Shown here one piece after another: positions 1 through 8,992 of a stretch of 64,000 nt of DNA; within the stretch, counting starts at the first letter, position 1, and each line of letters opens with the position of its first letter. The stretch is from Halorubrum alkaliphilum (GTDB lineage Archaea > Halobacteriota > Halobacteria > Halobacteriales > Haloferacaceae). The notes under the pieces are model-generated. The model was not told the origin of the DNA, did not search any database, and saw nothing but the letters and a program-made list of their open reading frames with translations. Both the position numbers and the translations under genes were made by a program. The stretch lies in assembly GCF_017873815.1 (NCBI RefSeq), contig NZ_JAGGKQ010000011.1, positions 20,204 through 84,203 of the forward strand, in the 5' to 3' direction.

Positions 1-579
1 GAGATCCGGCGTCCCGGTGATGCTGATGCTCCGTGCCGTGAAGTCGGGACCGAACGTGTACCAGTCGAACCCGAACGGCCCGCCGCCGTCCCGGGTCCGT
101 CTGAGGGCGGCCAGCGCCAACACACAGAGCCAGAAGTTCGGGAGTGCCTGCCAGAGTATCCCGCCGAAGGACGCCGTGTAATCCCCAAAGGAGTTCGGAT
201 TGAGTCCGGCGTAAAAGCCGAGGGGGATCCCGATGAAGAGCGGCAGCAGGATCGCCCAGAACCCCAACCAGATCGTCGCGGGAGCGGAGCTGATAACGAT
301 GTCGAGGATGTCACGCTCCGCCTGAACGACCCACGACTGACCGAAATCGAAGGTCAGGAAGCTCATGACGAAGTCGGTGTACTGCTCCCAGAGCGGGTCG
401 TTGAGTCCGAGCCGTTCCCGCATGAGCTCCGCGTCCGTCCCGTCAGCCTCGGGACCGAGTCGGGCGGCGACCGGATCGATCGGTCCCATCCGGAGCATGA
501 CGAACAGGAACGACAGCACTAAGAACAGTACTGGGATCGTGAGGAGGACACGCTTAATGAAATACTCCCACCGAGTCAT
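1..579 (-). CDS. dppB: Dipeptide/oligopeptide ABC transporter permease, DppB-like (3' part outside the window)
   Basis: I translated this by hand from the ATG read at 579-577. The protein opens MTRWEYFIKRVLLTIPVLFL, a basic start followed by a first membrane span. A periplasmic-type loop follows (RLGLNDPLWEQYTDFV, then FGQSWV), then more membrane spans with ILWQALPNFWLCVLA. This is the standard N-terminal half of a DppB/OppB permease. The frame is open to base 1, so about 193 residues are visible. It lies downstream of the substrate-binding protein gene on the same strand with a 128-base gap, so it should be the second gene of a peptide-import operon. The partner permease and ATPases would lie beyond the left edge. 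The family call is firm; the real substrate is unknown. Confidence 0.9.
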   Translation of the reverse strand, partial: MTRWEYFIKRVLLTIPVLFLVLSFLFVMLRMGPIDPVAARLGPEADGTDAELMRERLGLNDPLWEQYTDFVMSFLTFDFGQSWVVQAERDILDIVISSAPATIWLGFWAILLPLFIGIPLGFYAGLNPNSFGDYTASFGGILWQALPNFWLCVLALAALRRTRDGGGPFGFDWYTFGPDFTARSISITGTPDL

Positions 580-707
580 CTCGACTCACTCCCGGAGTAT
601 CGTATTGAACGTTTTCTGGAGATTACTGTATGCATGCGTCAGATCGATGTGTGGAGGATGTCGGTTACCCGGCTAAAACGTTTTGGAAATGAAAAACGTC
701 GACCGGC

Positions 708-2558
708 TTACTGCTCTTCTTCGAGCTCGGTGTGCCAGTTGAGGTAGAAGCCGTTGGTTTCTCCCGGCATCCCCTCGGTTCGGGTGTTACGCGGCTCGAG
801 CTGGAACGACCCGTACGGAGCGGCGGGCCAGCTCCAGATCCACCCGAGCGTGTACATCTCGAGGTCACCGTCCTCACCGCGGTTCTGTAACACCGAGAAC
901 TGCGAGACGTCGAGGTCGATGTCCGCGCCACTGCCGCTGAGTAGGTCGCGAACGAGTTCACCGGCCGTCTCGAACGCGACGTCCTCGTACGTCGTCAGGG
1001 TCAGTTCCGCGGGATCGTCAGCCGTGTATCCCGCGTCCGCAAGGACTTCCTGCGCGCTCTCGAGGTCGCTTTCCCCGCGGCTGTACGGGTAGTCGTCGAC
1101 GAACGCGTCGTAGCCGTCGGCACCCGTGGGCCAGATGCCCGGGGGCAGGAAGCTGAACGCCGGGGTACCACGACCGGCGAACACCTCGTCGACGACCTGC
1201 TGTTTGTCGAGGACGTACGCGACCGCCTGACGAACCGGCGCGTCGACGTTCTCCGCGTTGAACCCGAAGTAGTACGTACTGAGCTCCGAGATTCCCACGT
1301 AGTTCACTTCCTCGTTCAGTCCGCCCGCCGGCCCGTACGTCCCGACCTCACGGTTCCGGTCGTCGGTGTCGGCGTCGACCGCGTCCTGATCGTAGAACGG
1401 CGTCGGGATCTCGAAGATGTCAGCGTTCTGTTCGAGCGCGTACGTCCAGATCGCGTCGTCGTTCTCGATGATCTCCCAGTTCAGCGCCTCGACGTCCGCG
1501 ACGTCGCCGTAGTAGTCGTCGTTTCGGACGACACGAACGTCCTCGTCGGCGTTAAACTCGTCGAGCTCGAACGGACCGGTTCCGTTCGCGACCTCGGTAG
1601 TGAACTCCTGATGGGAGACTTCACCGTCGTAGCCGTCGATGTCGCCGACGTAGCCCTCGGGGATCACCGCGAAGCTGCTGTACGCGATGACGTCAAGCAC
1701 ATCGGGGTTCGGGCCGACGAGCTCGATCTCGAGAGTCTGATCGTCGATGACCTCGACCGCGAGCGAGTCCGGGACCGGGCCGTCGTCGTCCATCTCGACG
1801 TCGATGCCGAGCCCGACGGGCTGGTTGAGCGTGAATCCGCGGCGTTCAGTGTTGGGTGACTCCACCGACCGACGCCAGGAGTACTTCACGTCGTCCGCGG
1901 TGACGTCCCCGCCGTCGTGGAAGGTCGCGTCGTCGCGAATGGTGAACGTCCACGTCGTGCCGTCCTCGGAGACCTCGAACTCGTCGAGGAGTTGGTTCTC
2001 GACCTCGGGGACCCCGTTGGGGAACTGCGAGAGGTTCTCGTAGATCTGCGTGATGACCCGTGAGGAGGCGGTGTCCGTCGACATGATCGGGTCGAGCTCG
2101 TCGAACGTGCTGTTGATCAGGTTGAGCTCGTCCTGCCCGTCGACCTGCGTGTTGTTGTGCTGTTGCCAGTGATCGCCGAGCGCGCCGGTCAGCGGTACGT
2201 CGACGTAGTCGTACCAGAACAGCTCGGTGAAGCCGTGATAGATCGGGACGAGGACCGCGTCGTCACGGACCGCTTCCTCCATCTCGACGTACGCGTCCTG
2301 TCGGAGCCCCTCGTCCTCCGGAAGCGGGTTGTCGACCGCACGCTCCCACGCGGCCTGAGCCTTGTCAGCGTTGGTTCGCTCGGCGGTTCCTTCCTCGTCG
2401 TCCCCGTCCTCGGGGTCCTCGTCTTCGATGTCCCCGTCTTCGGGATCCTCCTCGTCGGCACAGCCGGCGAGGGCAACCGTTGCAGTTCCGCCGAGCAGCC
2501 CGAGCATACGACGACGGCTCGTGGCTTCATCGTCCGGTTTTCTGTCTGATTTCCGCAT
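708..2558 (-). CDS. dppA: Extracellular substrate-binding lipoprotein of a peptide ABC transporter (SBP family 5)
   Basis: 616 aa. The N terminus carries a twin-arginine signal (SRRRMLGLLGG), a hydrophobic stretch and a lipobox-like LAGC, so the mature protein is expected to be folded before export and lipid-anchored outside the membrane. A very acidic Asp/Glu/Gly linker follows (about residues 35-60). The body is a family 5 solute-binding domain with the typical phrases TWTFTIRDDATFHDG, ADDVKYSW and AYVLDKQQVVDEVFAGRG. It should bind peptides or similar solutes and hand them to the DppB-type permease encoded downstream. A TATA-like box about 26 bases before the ATG supports this start and a leaderless transcript. 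Family 5 proteins also bind nickel, haem or sugars, so the substrate is open. Confidence 0.92.
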   Translation of the reverse strand: MRKSDRKPDDEATSRRRMLGLLGGTATVALAGCADEEDPEDGDIEDEDPEDGDDEEGTAERTNADKAQAAWERAVDNPLPEDEGLRQDAYVEMEEAVRDDAVLVPIYHGFTELFWYDYVDVPLTGALGDHWQQHNNTQVDGQDELNLINSTFDELDPIMSTDTASSRVITQIYENLSQFPNGVPEVENQLLDEFEVSEDGTTWTFTIRDDATFHDGGDVTADDVKYSWRRSVESPNTERRGFTLNQPVGLGIDVEMDDDGPVPDSLAVEVIDDQTLEIELVGPNPDVLDVIAYSSFAVIPEGYVGDIDGYDGEVSHQEFTTEVANGTGPFELDEFNADEDVRVVRNDDYYGDVADVEALNWEIIENDDAIWTYALEQNADIFEIPTPFYDQDAVDADTDDRNREVGTYGPAGGLNEEVNYVGISELSTYYFGFNAENVDAPVRQAVAYVLDKQQVVDEVFAGRGTPAFSFLPPGIWPTGADGYDAFVDDYPYSRGESDLESAQEVLADAGYTADDPAELTLTTYEDVAFETAGELVRDLLSGSGADIDLDVSQFSVLQNRGEDGDLEMYTLGWIWSWPAAPYGSFQLEPRNTRTEGMPGETNGFYLNWHTELEEEQ

Positions 2559-2579
2559 ACTCCTATCTTTTAGTGAACC

Positions 2580-2590
2580 ATCTTAAAACC
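2580..2590 (-). promoter_or_regulatory. TATA-like box for the dppA operon
   Basis: The minus strand reads GGTTTTAAGAT here, centred about 26 bases upstream of the dppA ATG. That is the archaeal TATA-to-start distance, so transcription should begin at or next to the start codon. Confidence 0.55.
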
Positions 2591-2756
2591 TTCTCGACGT
2601 ATCGGTAAGCGGTCCCTGAGTTTTTCAGTCGTCGATAGCGTACTCGGATCACACGGTTCGTGAACCGCTTGGGGGTTGAGCCCCGAGGCACTCGCCTTGC
2701 TCATCCGTAGCGAGTGGAGACGAAACCTTGAAGCGCCGTTCGGGCGGAAAGAGGGT

Positions 2757-3035
2757 ATGGAACTGCGGGTCATCGAGAAGACCGACACGGAACTCCGTAT
2801 CGAGATCGCCGGCGAGGACCACACGTTCATGAACGTTCTTAAGGGGGTGTTGCTGGAGGCCGACGACGTTGCCGCCGCAACGTACGACATGAATCCCGAA
2901 CAGTCCGGAGGCCAGACCGAGCCCGTCCTCACCGTGAAATCCGAGACGGTCGATCCGCTCGACGCGTTGGAGACGGCCGCCGAGTCGATGACCGACCGGA
3001 CGACGGCGCTCCGGGACACGGTGACTGCCGCCTGA
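2757..3035 (+). CDS. rpoL: DNA-directed RNA polymerase subunit L (Rpo11)
   Basis: 92 aa from the ATG at 2757. The open frame begins 27 codons earlier, but family proteins begin at [20 protein letters not shown], so the internal ATG was chosen. The hallmark of the RpoL/Rpb11 dimerisation domain is present: [19 protein letters not shown], followed by a [10 protein letters not shown] loop. The protein pairs with Rpo3 in the assembly platform of archaeal RNA polymerase. It stands alone between the dpp operon (divergent) and a glycosyltransferase gene. A T-rich CTTTTTC at about 3092 lies downstream and may help end transcription. Confidence 0.95.
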   Translation: MELRVIEKTDTELRIEIAGEDHTFMNVLKGVLLEADDVAAATYDMNPEQSGGQTEPVLTVKSETVDPLDALETAAESMTDRTTALRDTVTAA

Positions 3036-3186
3036 GAACAGTCACGGGGGTTCCCGATCGTTCACCGTCGGCTCGTTCCGACCCAGGTCACTTTTTCACG
3101 CTCCGTGAGTCCTCTCAGTCCGCCGTTTCTCTCGGTCGTTCCGACGGAGGGCCATACCTAAGTACCGACTCGCCAATGGTGAGAGC

Positions 3187-4233
3187 ATGTCACCGAGCGT
3201 TCTCATGCTGGGGTGGGGATACCCGCCGAACATCACCGGCGGGCTGGACGTCCACGTCGGGGAGCTGTTCTCCGGGTTACGAGACGAGTACGACGTCGAC
3301 GCCAGGCTGGTGTTGCCGGCGGAGCTCGCCCCGGAGGACGAGCCCGGCGTGGAGGGCGTCGAGACGGGCGAGGGCGATGTTGCCACCCGCGTCGGCCGTC
3401 TCAGCGACCGATTCGTCGAACTCGCGCCCGACTACGACGTGATCCACACGCACGACTGGTTCGGCTACGGCCCCGGGCGCGAGGCCGCGCGGGCGTCTGA
3501 CGCGACGTGGGTCTCGTCGTTCCACTCGCTCGCGAGCGACCGCAACATCGACCCGCCAAAACGCGAAGTCGAGACGGAGCGCCGGCTGGCGAACGCCGCG
3601 GACACGAATATCTCCGTCAGCGAGATCGTCCGGGAGGACGTCAAGGAGCTGTACGGCGCGGACTCCCGCGTCGTCTACAACGGGTTCTCGAAGCCAGAGT
3701 TCTCCGGAAAGGACGTGCGTGCCGACCTCGGCATCGACGGCGAGATGCTCTTCTTCGTCGGTCGTCATACCGACCAGAAGGGGATCTCACACCTGCTGTA
3801 CGCGATGAAGAAGCTCCGCGGCCGCGACGTCACGCTCGTCGTCGGCGGCTCCGGCCACCAGACGGAGCAGCTGAAGCGGTTCTCGGAGCTCGTCGGGATC
3901 GAGGAGGACGTCGAGTTCGTCGGCTACGTGCCCGAAGCCGAGTTGGGCGACTACTACGCCGCCTCGGACGCGTTCGTCTCGCCGTCCTTCTCCGAGCCGT
4001 TCGGGATCACGATCACGGAGGCGCTGGAGGCGGGAACGCAGGTCGTCTCGACGCGGTGTGGAGCCGCGGAGATCCTGCCGGAGGACTGTTTGGTCGAGGT
4101 CACGCCTGACTCCGAGTCGATCGTCGACGGGCTCGTGACCGCGCTGAACCGGGAGTCGCTGCCGGAGTACGAGCGCCGCGACTGGTCCGAGGTCGCCGGC
4201 GACACGCTGGAGATATACGAAGAGGTCGCGTAG
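3187..4233 (+). CDS. Glycosyltransferase family 4 (glycogen-synthase-like)
   Basis: 348 aa GT-B fold enzyme. The N terminus has the loop WGYPPNITGGLDVHVGEL, typical of GT4/GT5 enzymes that bind the acceptor there. The donor half contains VYNGFSKPEF, FFVGRHTDQKGISHLL, GGSGHQTEQL and the E-x7-E nucleotide-sugar motif in SEPFGITITEALEAG. It should move a glucosyl-type sugar from a nucleotide donor to a growing glycan; haloarchaeal relatives are often annotated as glycogen synthase-like. The protein is short for a full glycogen synthase, and no other glycan genes are adjacent. Donor and acceptor are not determined from sequence. Confidence 0.85.
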   Translation: MSPSVLMLGWGYPPNITGGLDVHVGELFSGLRDEYDVDARLVLPAELAPEDEPGVEGVETGEGDVATRVGRLSDRFVELAPDYDVIHTHDWFGYGPGREAARASDATWVSSFHSLASDRNIDPPKREVETERRLANAADTNISVSEIVREDVKELYGADSRVVYNGFSKPEFSGKDVRADLGIDGEMLFFVGRHTDQKGISHLLYAMKKLRGRDVTLVVGGSGHQTEQLKRFSELVGIEEDVEFVGYVPEAELGDYYAASDAFVSPSFSEPFGITITEALEAGTQVVSTRCGAAEILPEDCLVEVTPDSESIVDGLVTALNRESLPEYERRDWSEVAGDTLEIYEEVA

Positions 4234-4240
4234 CCGACGC

Positions 4241-4582
4241 CTAGTTCTCGCGATACACGTCGATCTGCGCAACTGGCTCCGGGTGTCGGATCCGGAACCC
4301 GTCGGCCGTCTCGATCACGCCCCGAGTCGTCTCGACCGCGCCACGGTACGGCGTCCCGTCGCCGTCCCGTGGCTCCTCACCGCTGTACGGAGACGTGTAC
4401 GGCGAGGCGTACGGGGAGTCGTCGAGGGGTTCATCGAAGCTCTCCGGCGGGAGGTATATCCGCTCACCGTCGTCGGAACGAACGATCACGGCCACGTCTC
4501 GTGTCCCTGTCACGTCGATGACCGTTCGGTTCTCCGTGACGCGCGTGTCGATGCCGACTTCAGGGGCGTCAATGTCGTCCAT
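4241..4582 (-). CDS. Conserved haloarchaeal hypothetical protein
   Basis: 113 aa, acidic, no membrane span and no cysteine. The N-terminal half looks like a small beta-rich fold (TRVTENRTVIDVTG, then DVAVIVRSDDGERIYLPPE). A Ser/Tyr/Pro-rich stretch follows (PYASPYTSPYSGEE, about residues 58-72), then a second segment ending HPEPVAQIDVYREN. The minus strand has AGTTAATCC about 26 bases before the ATG, a good leaderless promoter. It is convergent with the glycosyltransferase gene (7-base gap) and divergent from rpa1. I do not recognise a function. Confidence 0.7.
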   Translation of the reverse strand: MDDIDAPEVGIDTRVTENRTVIDVTGTRDVAVIVRSDDGERIYLPPESFDEPLDDSPYASPYTSPYSGEEPRDGDGTPYRGAVETTRGVIETADGFRIRHPEPVAQIDVYREN

Positions 4583-4701
4583 GTCGCTCTATGTGGGCGG
4601 GATCGGATTAACTGTGCCGACGCGAGTACGGGTCCTGTCGCCTCGTGGTCGCCCCTGGGTGGTGTGAACCCTTTTGTGCGGTCGCGTCGAACTTCGCACC
4701 G

Positions 4702-5976
4702 ATGGACGTCAACAGCCATGCCGAGGAGCTCGCCTCCGACCTCGGCGTCGACAAAGCGGAGGTCAAAGCGGACCTCGAGAATTTACTGGAGTACAGCGTC
4801 CCGATAGACGAGGCCAAACAGAGCGTGCGGCGGAAACACGGCGGCGGTGGCGGCGGATCGAGTCCAACGCCGGACGCGGTCGATCTCGCGAACATAACCA
4901 TCGACCACGGGAACGTCACCGTCACCGCCCGCGTGCTCACGCGCGGGACCCGAACGATCCGGTATCAGGGCGACGACCTCACGATCCGCGAGGGCGAGTT
5001 GGCGGACGGAACGGGGACGATTTCCTACACCGCGTGGCAGGACTTCGGGTTCGAACCCGGCGACTCCCTGACGATCGGCAACGCCGGCGTCCGTGAGTGG
5101 GACGGCTCGCCCGAACTCAACCTCAACGACTCGACCACGGTCGCCATCGCCGACGACCCGGTCAACGTCGACCACGAGGTCGGCGGCGACCGCGACCTCG
5201 TTGACATTGCGGCCGGCGATCGGGGACGCAACGTGGAGGTCCGTGTACTCGAGTGCGAGGAGAAGACCATCTCCGGGCGGGACGGCGAGACGGAGATCCT
5301 CGAAGGGGTCGTCGGCGACGAGACGGCCAAGCTCCCTTTCACCGACTGGGATCCCTCTCCCGAGCTGGAGCCCGGCGCGGACCTCCGGATCGAGGACGTG
5401 TACGTCCGCGAGTTCCGCGGCGTCCCGTCGATCAACCTCACCGAGTTCTCGACGGTGACTCTTCTTCCCAACCCGGTCACCGTCGCGGACGACGCCCCCC
5501 GACTCTCCGTCGCGGACGCCGTCGACTCCGGCGGGATGTTCGACGTCGAGCTCGTCGGGAACGTCCTCGAAGTACGTGACGGCTCCGGACTGATCGAGCG
5601 CTGTCCCGAGTGTGGGAGAGTCGTCCAGAACGGACAGTGCCGAAGCCACGGTGCGGTCGACGGCGAGGATGACCTCCGCGTGAAGGCGATCCTCGACGAC
5701 GGGACCGCTACCGTCACCGTCGTGCTCGACGACGAGATCACGGCGGAGGTGTACGGCGGTGGCCTCGATGACGCCCTCTCAGCGGCAAAAGACGCGATGG
5801 ACAAGGACGTGGTCGCGGACGCCATTGCGGAGGGCCTCGTCGGTGGAGCATATCGCGTCCGGGGGAGCCTCTCAGTCGACGAGTACGGCGCGACCCTCGA
5901 CGCGACCGCGTTCGAGGTCGCGGACGACGACCCCGCGGACGTCGCTCGCGCGGCCCTCACAGAGGTGCGAGGATGA
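4702..5976 (+). CDS. rpa1: Replication protein A homologue, single-stranded DNA-binding protein RPA1
   Basis: 424 aa from the ATG at 4702; the frame is open further upstream, but MDVNSHAEELASDLGVDKAEV matches family starts. After a short helical N terminus and a Gly-rich linker (about residues 48-56) come repeated OB-fold segments. Each has a pattern like TRTIRYQGDDLTIREGELAD or LEGVVGDETAKLPFTDWD. Near residue 305 lies a zinc-binding knuckle, CPECGRVVQNGQCRSH (Cys-x2-Cys ... Cys-x2-His). RPA coats single-stranded DNA in replication and repair. The gene overlaps rpap1 by 4 bases, and rpe follows; this three-gene order is the known haloarchaeal RPA operon. Confidence is high for family and operon, somewhat lower for the paralogue number. 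Confidence 0.93.
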   Translation: MDVNSHAEELASDLGVDKAEVKADLENLLEYSVPIDEAKQSVRRKHGGGGGGSSPTPDAVDLANITIDHGNVTVTARVLTRGTRTIRYQGDDLTIREGELADGTGTISYTAWQDFGFEPGDSLTIGNAGVREWDGSPELNLNDSTTVAIADDPVNVDHEVGGDRDLVDIAAGDRGRNVEVRVLECEEKTISGRDGETEILEGVVGDETAKLPFTDWDPSPELEPGADLRIEDVYVREFRGVPSINLTEFSTVTLLPNPVTVADDAPRLSVADAVDSGGMFDVELVGNVLEVRDGSGLIERCPECGRVVQNGQCRSHGAVDGEDDLRVKAILDDGTATVTVVLDDEITAEVYGGGLDDALSAAKDAMDKDVVADAIAEGLVGGAYRVRGSLSVDEYGATLDATAFEVADDDPADVARAALTEVRG

Positions 5977-7706
5977 GCGACGACGGGCCCGGGACTCGCG
6001 AGGTCGCCCACCGGCTGTTCGCCGCGGAGTTCGACGACGCCTCGCTGTCGTATTCCGAGAGCGACGAGGAGCGCGCACCGAACTACGTGGTCACGCCGAC
6101 GGGCGCGCGGGTGAACCGGCTGTTCGTCGCGGGCGTGCTCACGGAGGTCGAGCGCGTCAACGACGAGACGAGCCGCGGTCGGGTCGTCGATCCGTCGGCC
6201 GCGTTCGTCACCTACGCCGGGCAGTACCAGCCGGACGAGGCGGCGTTCCTCGAACGCGCGGGCCCGCCGACGTTCGTCGCCCTGACCGGCAAAGCGCGGA
6301 CGTTCGAGCCGGAGGACTCCGACCGGGTGTTCACCTCGGTTCGCCCGGAGAGCCTCAACGAGGTCGACGCCGACGTCCGCGACCGGTGGGTCGTCTCCGC
6401 GGCCGAGGCGACGCTCGACCGGCTCGCCGTCCTCGCAAGGGCTCTCGACTCCGACCTGCGGGGTGAAGAGCTCCGCGCGGCCCTCGAGTCGGGCGGCGCG
6501 TCCGCGTCGCTCGCGGCGGGGATCCCGAAAGCGATCGACCACTACGGTACCTCGACCGCCTACGTCGAGGCGATCCGCCGGCTCGCGGTCGACGCCCTGG
6601 AGTTGATCGCTGGCGATCGCGAGGAGGTCCGGACGCCCGACATCGCCCCCGGCGAGGGTGGCGACGCCTCTGTCGGTGCCCTCCCCGATACCGACGTCCG
6701 GATCGCGACGGACGCTCCTGCCACGCACGTCGACAGCGAGAGCCTCGACGAGTCCGGCGAGGAGCCGGAAGTCGTCGATGACGAGGACGCCGGCAGAGCC
6801 GACGATGAGGGCCTGGACGGACTCAACGACGACGGACTCGGCGGTGACGACGGACTCGACGATGACTCGGACGCGGCGGTCCCGGCAGCGGAGACCGCGA
6901 CTGGAGACGAGACCGAAGTGATGACCGGGACCGAAGCCGGATCGACCGAAGCCGGATCGACCGAAGCCGGATCGACCGAAGCCGGATCGACCGAAGCCGG
7001 ATCGACCGGGACGGAACCGACGCTCGACGCGATCGATGACGGGAGCGACGACTTCGGCGACGACGAGGTCGGCGCATTCGACGATTCCGAAGGCAGCGAC
7101 GGATCCGACATGTTGGGTGATACTGGGGGCAACGACTCCGGACTCGGGGATTTCGACGATGGCTCCGCGGAGCCCGACCTCGACGACGGGCTCGATGCGG
7201 AGACCGAGGACGGCGAGGGCTCGACTGCGGACGCCGACGCCGCAAGCGAGATGTACGAGCTCGACGACGAGGAGCGCGAGGAGATCGAATCCGAGTTCGG
7301 CACCGACTTCTCGACCGGCGGGGAGGTCGGCGATCCCGGCGAGGCCGACATCGACGTTCCGGATCCCGAGGAGCTATCGGAGACGCCGGACCCGGGCGAG
7401 ACCGCAGAGACGCCCGGGACCGACCCCGGCGATGCGGACGGCGACACCGGCGGTGACGCCGACGACAGCGACGGGGACGCTGACGACAGCGACACCGGGG
7501 AGGACGACGACATCGACCTCGAAGCCGCCGCCGTCGAGACGATGACCGACCTCGACGACGGAGAGGGCGCGGACCGTGCCGCCGTCGTCGAGGCGGTGGC
7601 CTCGGAACACGGGGCGGACGAGTCGGACGTCGACGACGCGATCCGAGACGCGCTAATGAGCGGGAAGTGTTACGAGCCGGCCGACGGAGTGCTCAAGCCG
7701 ATCTGA
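5973..7706 (+). CDS. rpap1: RPA-associated protein (COG3390 family)
   Basis: 577 aa. The first about 200 residues form the conserved RPA-associated domain (VAHRLFAAEFDDASLSYSES, YVVTPTGARVNRLFVAGVLTEVE). Haloarchaeal partners of this type are co-encoded with RPA and bind it. A long, very acidic, low-complexity linker follows (about 230-520), including five EAGST repeats. The C terminus is a small helical domain (AAVVEAVASEHGADESDVDDAIRDALMSGKCYEP), probably winged-helix-like. Start and stop overlap the flanking genes (ATGA with rpa1, TGATG with rpe), so translation is probably coupled. The linker is much longer than needed to join two domains and is likely disordered. Confidence 0.9.
   Translation: MSDDGPGTREVAHRLFAAEFDDASLSYSESDEERAPNYVVTPTGARVNRLFVAGVLTEVERVNDETSRGRVVDPSAAFVTYAGQYQPDEAAFLERAGPPTFVALTGKARTFEPEDSDRVFTSVRPESLNEVDADVRDRWVVSAAEATLDRLAVLARALDSDLRGEELRAALESGGASASLAAGIPKAIDHYGTSTAYVEAIRRLAVDALELIAGDREEVRTPDIAPGEGGDASVGALPDTDVRIATDAPATHVDSESLDESGEEPEVVDDEDAGRADDEGLDGLNDDGLGGDDGLDDDSDAAVPAAETATGDETEVMTGTEAGSTEAGSTEAGSTEAGSTEAGSTGTEPTLDAIDDGSDDFGDDEVGAFDDSEGSDGSDMLGDTGGNDSGLGDFDDGSAEPDLDDGLDAETEDGEGSTADADAASEMYELDDEEREEIESEFGTDFSTGGEVGDPGEADIDVPDPEELSETPDPGETAETPGTDPGDADGDTGGDADDSDGDADDSDTGEDDDIDLEAAAVETMTDLDDGEGADRAAVVEAVASEHGADESDVDDAIRDALMSGKCYEPADGVLKPI
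6933..7007 (+). repeat. 15-bp in-frame tandem repeat inside rpap1
   Basis: Five perfect copies of GAAGCCGGATCGACC, encoding Glu-Ala-Gly-Ser-Thr five times in the acidic linker. Identity between copies suggests recent expansion by slippage; the length stays a multiple of three. Confidence 0.97.
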
Positions 7707-8524
7707 TGGTCCCGGGTGAGCGGGTCGCCGTGGAGCCGGTCGTCGGCGAGCCGGCGGCCGTCGCCGACCTCGGGGGCGAGCGTGCGCTGCTCGTCGCCGA
7801 CGTTCACGCCGGCATCGAGGTCGGCCTGCGCTACGAGCGCGGCGTCGAGTTGGACAGCCGTGCGACGGAGCGCCGCGAGCGACTGTGCCGGTTCGTTCGT
7901 GAGACCGACGCCGACCGGCTGGTCGTGCTCGGGGATCTGGCCCACCGGATCGGCGCGCCAGAAGGGGACGAGCGCGAGGAGATCGAAGAGCTCGTTCGGG
8001 CGATCACCGACCGCGTTCCGATGACGCTCGTGGAGGGAAACCACGACGCGGGCGTCGCCGAGGCGTTCGCGGACGTGGTCGACGTGGTCGGTCCGGGAGG
8101 CGCGCTGCTCGATCACGACGGTGTCGACGGTGACGATATCGACGGCGACGGCGGAGTCGCCGTCCTTCACGGGCATACGTGGCCCGATCCCGAGCTACTC
8201 GATGCCGACGTGATCTGCATGGGCCACGAGCACCCGCAAGTCAGGCTGGAGGACTCGGTCGGCGGATCGCGCGTCGAGCGCGCGTGGCTTCGCGGGGAAG
8301 TCGATCCACGGGCGTTTATCGAGAGCCGCGGAGAGAGGGACGCGGATGCGATCGAGGACCCACCCGAACTCGTCGTCTTCCCCGCGTTCAACGAGCGGTC
8401 CGGGGGGACGTGGGTGAACGTCGAGGGGCAGTCGTTCCTCGCACCGTTCCTCCCCGGCGCGCTCCCGGCCGGCGACGCCTACCTGCTGGACGGGACACGA
8501 CTCGGGGAGTACCGACGGGTGTGA
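7706..8524 (+). CDS. rpe: RPA-operon calcineurin-like phosphoesterase
   Basis: 272 aa from the ATG at 7706, whose A is the last base of the rpap1 stop. Metallophosphoesterase motifs appear in order: DVHAG (residue about 33), GDLAH, EGNHD (about 110) and HGHT, then GHEHPQ. These supply the Asp, His and Asn ligands of a two-metal centre. The C-terminal part has the LVVFPAFNERSGG phrase of the small ligase-associated phosphoesterase group. It is the third gene of the RPA operon, so a role in DNA or nucleotide metabolism with RPA is likely; its substrate is not known from sequence. Confidence 0.9.
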   Translation: MVPGERVAVEPVVGEPAAVADLGGERALLVADVHAGIEVGLRYERGVELDSRATERRERLCRFVRETDADRLVVLGDLAHRIGAPEGDEREEIEELVRAITDRVPMTLVEGNHDAGVAEAFADVVDVVGPGGALLDHDGVDGDDIDGDGGVAVLHGHTWPDPELLDADVICMGHEHPQVRLEDSVGGSRVERAWLRGEVDPRAFIESRGERDADAIEDPPELVVFPAFNERSGGTWVNVEGQSFLAPFLPGALPAGDAYLLDGTRLGEYRRV

Positions 8525-8548
8525 CCGGATCGACTCGCTTCCGGCGTC

Positions 8549-8992
8549 TCACTCCTCGACCGGACGGAACCGGAACCCGTCCCACGACTGGCTCTCCGGC
8601 TCACGGATCCCCGCTCCGGGCTCGCGGAGCTCGTCGGCGTGGACCGGCTCGACGCGGTCCTCGATGGCGACGTCGAAGGTCTCACCGGAATCGTCCTCGC
8701 GCTCGGCTATCTGTCCGAGGGCGCGAACCGGTGGCCCGTCGTAGTCGTCGCCCATCTCGAACTCAACGATCGCGAGGCTGTTCGGCTCCCGCACCCCGGG
8801 CGGCGTCGCCGTCGACATCGTCCACGTGATCACGCGTGCCTCGTGCTCACGGAGGTCGACCGTCCCCACCCGTTCGGTTCCGTCCGGGCCGACCGGGTGT
8901 GGCGGGTACGACACCGCGCCGCCCGCGTACTCGGCCGCCTCGAAGATCGGTTCCTCGCCGCTTCCTGCCGTGTCGGATGCGTGGTCGCTCAT
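8549..8992 (-). CDS. OB-fold protein, DUF35-type thiolase partner
   Basis: 147 aa. The central part (ERVGTVDLREHEARVITWTM, then SLAIVEFEMGDDYDGPPVRALGQI) is the OB-fold half of DUF35 proteins. The cysteines of the usual DUF35 zinc ribbon are absent; the protein has none. DUF35 proteins work with thiolases and thiolase-like enzymes, in archaea bridging thiolase and HMG-CoA synthase. The start codon overlaps the stop of the upstream thiolase gene by 4 bases, so the two are surely one operon and probably one complex. Confidence 0.82.
   Translation of the reverse strand: MSDHASDTAGSGEEPIFEAAEYAGGAVSYPPHPVGPDGTERVGTVDLREHEARVITWTMSTATPPGVREPNSLAIVEFEMGDDYDGPPVRALGQIAEREDDSGETFDVAIEDRVEPVHADELREPGAGIREPESQSWDGFRFRPVEE

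Noticed and set aside
6560..7513. Long minus-strand Ser/Pro-rich frame opposite rpap1
   Set aside because: It is the antisense shadow of the acidic Asp/Glu/Gly linker; the plus-strand gene is in a clear operon.
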